Positions 20,007-20,905 of a stretch of 20,905 nucleotides of DNA are shown here, piece by piece (within the stretch, counting starts at the first letter, position 1; each line of letters opens with the position of its first letter). The notes under the pieces are model-generated. The model had not been told where the DNA came from, did no database searches, and saw only the letters and a list, made by a program, of their open reading frames with translations. The stretch comes from Chlamydiales bacterium (lineage in GTDB: Bacteria; Chlamydiota; Chlamydiia; Chlamydiales; FEN-1388): contig JAJFUY010000315.1 in NCBI GenBank assembly GCA_021372185.1, positions 1 through 20,905 on the forward strand. Reading direction: 5' to 3'. Position numbers and translations under genes: made by a program.

Positions 20007-20695
20007 TGCCTCAGAATCGCTACTATTACGAAGGGGTTTTGCAAGAAGGCAGTGACATCGCCTTAAAAGATGATGAGTTTCATTATCTAAAAAGTGTGAT
20101 GCGCACCCGCGTTGGAGAAAGTATTGAGGTGATCAATGGCCAAGGTTCTTTAGCACAAGGCGAAGTGATTGGCATATTCAATAAAGAAGCTCACATAACC
20201 TTATCAGAAGTAAAGACTCATAATAAGCCACAACCCATCGTAAAGCTAGCCTTAGCGTTTTTAAAGCCCTCACACCTAGAATATGCCATCGAAAAAGGCT
20301 GTGAGATTGGTGTAGATGCTTTTATTCTCTTTAACGCAACCAAGTCAGAAAAAAAAGCGGTGTCAGATCAGTACCTAAAACGCCTTCACTCCATCATCTT
20401 ATCCAGCACAAAGCAGTGTGGAAGGCTTTTTTTGCCCACACTAGAAATAAAAGATAAGCTAAAAGAGTGTCTTGATGGGTTTGTGGTGTTTGGCGACCTA
20501 GAAAGCACAACGCATATCAAAGACCAAGCTGTAGAGAGTCAAGTAACCCTAGTAGTAGGCCCAGAAAGCGGTTTTACGGATCAAGAAAGAACACTCTTAT
20601 TAGAATATGGCGCCAAAGGCGTCCGCCTCCACCCCAACACACTTCGTGCAGAAACTGCTGCGGTAGTTGCTTGCGCGCTCCTGACCGCAAGATAA
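20006..20695 (+). CDS. rsmE: 16S rRNA m3U1498 methyltransferase RsmE
   Basis: RsmE methylates N3 of U1498 in 16S rRNA using SAM. It is a SPOUT-class (trefoil-knot) enzyme with an N-terminal PUA-like domain. Visible motifs are RYYYEG..FHYLKSVMRTRVGESIEVING at the N-terminus, YAIEKGCEIGVDAFILF and SSTKQCGRLFLP in the middle, and the knot signature VVGPESGFTDQE with LHPNTLRAETAAV at the end. It has 229 residues. I chose the ATG overlapping the pyk stop (TAATG), because earlier in-frame codons lie inside pyk. Pairing with pyk is through transcription, not pathway. Confidence 0.94.
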   Translation: MPQNRYYYEGVLQEGSDIALKDDEFHYLKSVMRTRVGESIEVINGQGSLAQGEVIGIFNKEAHITLSEVKTHNKPQPIVKLALAFLKPSHLEYAIEKGCEIGVDAFILFNATKSEKKAVSDQYLKRLHSIILSSTKQCGRLFLPTLEIKDKLKECLDGFVVFGDLESTTHIKDQAVESQVTLVVGPESGFTDQERTLLLEYGAKGVRLHPNTLRAETAAVVACALLTAR

Positions 20696-20740
20696 ACATT
20701 CTCCGAAAATTGTATTCCCTTGCCCGATCTTGTATTTAAC

Positions 20741-20758
20741 GTGCCCGTGCCCGTGCCC
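20741..20758. repeat. Simple repeat (GTGCCC)3
   Basis: Three exact GTGCCC units followed by GATTTTG. A related shorter stretch, TGCCCGTGCCCGATTTCG, lies at 15957-15974 and TGCCCGATCTTG at 20721. All lie close to a palindrome, and two are followed within a short distance by TTGGTATTAG. Confidence 0.7.
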
Positions 20759-20781
20759 GATTTTGTTTTGTTTTGGTATTA

Positions 20782-20905
20782 GAGCCCTTCAGGGCGACTG
20801 AACGAAGCCCACCGTGACCGCAGGGAACGGTGGGAACAGGCACAAAAAACATAAGAGCCCGGCTGAGGGCGATTGAATCACGCGATGTCGAACACAGACA
20901 TGGTT
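20782..20905. repeat. Family A palindrome, left part, cut by the window end
   Basis: 20782-20834 matches the left arm at 79-131 with a single base change. The inner hairpin start (GAGCCCGGCT.AGGGCGATT) follows at 20855. The 20-nt stretch between them is like the reverse complement of the right side of the first copy (GGGAACAGGC then an A-run). The sequence diverges after GCGATGT, and the right half lies beyond the window. Confidence 0.85.

Overview
This window looks like a chromosomal segment of a member of the Chlamydiota, most likely an environmental (amoeba-associated) lineage rather than Chlamydia itself. The basis is gene content. It has the run infC-rpmI-rplT-pheS with pheS not followed by pheT, an overlapping nusB-murB pair, and a YtqB-type methyltransferase next to the infC cluster. 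From memory, these genes lie close together in Chlamydia trachomatis. The bL20, IF3, NusB and PheS sequences also read as chlamydia-like. I ran no search, so this placement is inference. Dependentiae (TM6) would be the main alternative.

Layout. 1-278: a long nested palindrome whose edge holds the stop codon of a WaaC-like heptosyltransferase. 278-6100, all minus strand: tRNA-Val(GAC), a degenerate threonyl-tRNA synthetase paralogue, infC, rpmI, rplT, a palindrome and terminator, then pheS, an RluA-family pseudouridine synthase and the heptosyltransferase. A promoter upstream of the tRNA could drive the first five genes. 6173-8407, plus strand: three overlapping genes for a YtqB/MnmM-type methyltransferase, a histone-deacetylase-family enzyme and a GNAT-like protein. 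8410-12631, minus: a solute-binding protein without a signal peptide, two paralogous two-helix membrane proteins, a protein resembling PPR repeats plus an Smr domain, and EpmA. 12722-15729, minus: an exported FMN-dependent alpha-hydroxy-acid dehydrogenase, a PLP-dependent threonine/serine dehydratase-like enzyme and a small membrane protein. 15740-16225: a non-coding block with two palindromic elements. 16226-18316, minus: nusB-murB-PHP phosphoesterase, all overlapping. 18317-18587: a divergent intergenic region filled by another palindrome. 18588-20695, plus: pyk-rsmE. 20696-20905: simple repeats and a second copy of the palindrome that opens the window.

The most unusual content is of two kinds. 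First, nearly every intergenic space longer than about 150 bases holds a large nested inverted repeat. Two of them (3223-3385 and 18329-18490) are homologous elements of almost equal length. Their core is conserved, while their stems differ in sequence and remain complementary, which is covariation of a conserved structure. Second, there are repurposed-looking proteins: a ThrS paralogue that has lost its zinc ligands, motif 2 and editing residues and starts at the very next base after a tRNA; a PPR/Smr-like protein coupled to epmA; a solute-binding protein without a signal peptide; a flavin dehydrogenase with one; and a deacetylase overlapping an acetyltransferase-like gene. Most genes are tightly packed with 1-32 nt overlaps, and three junctions share the same 11-nt overlap pattern.
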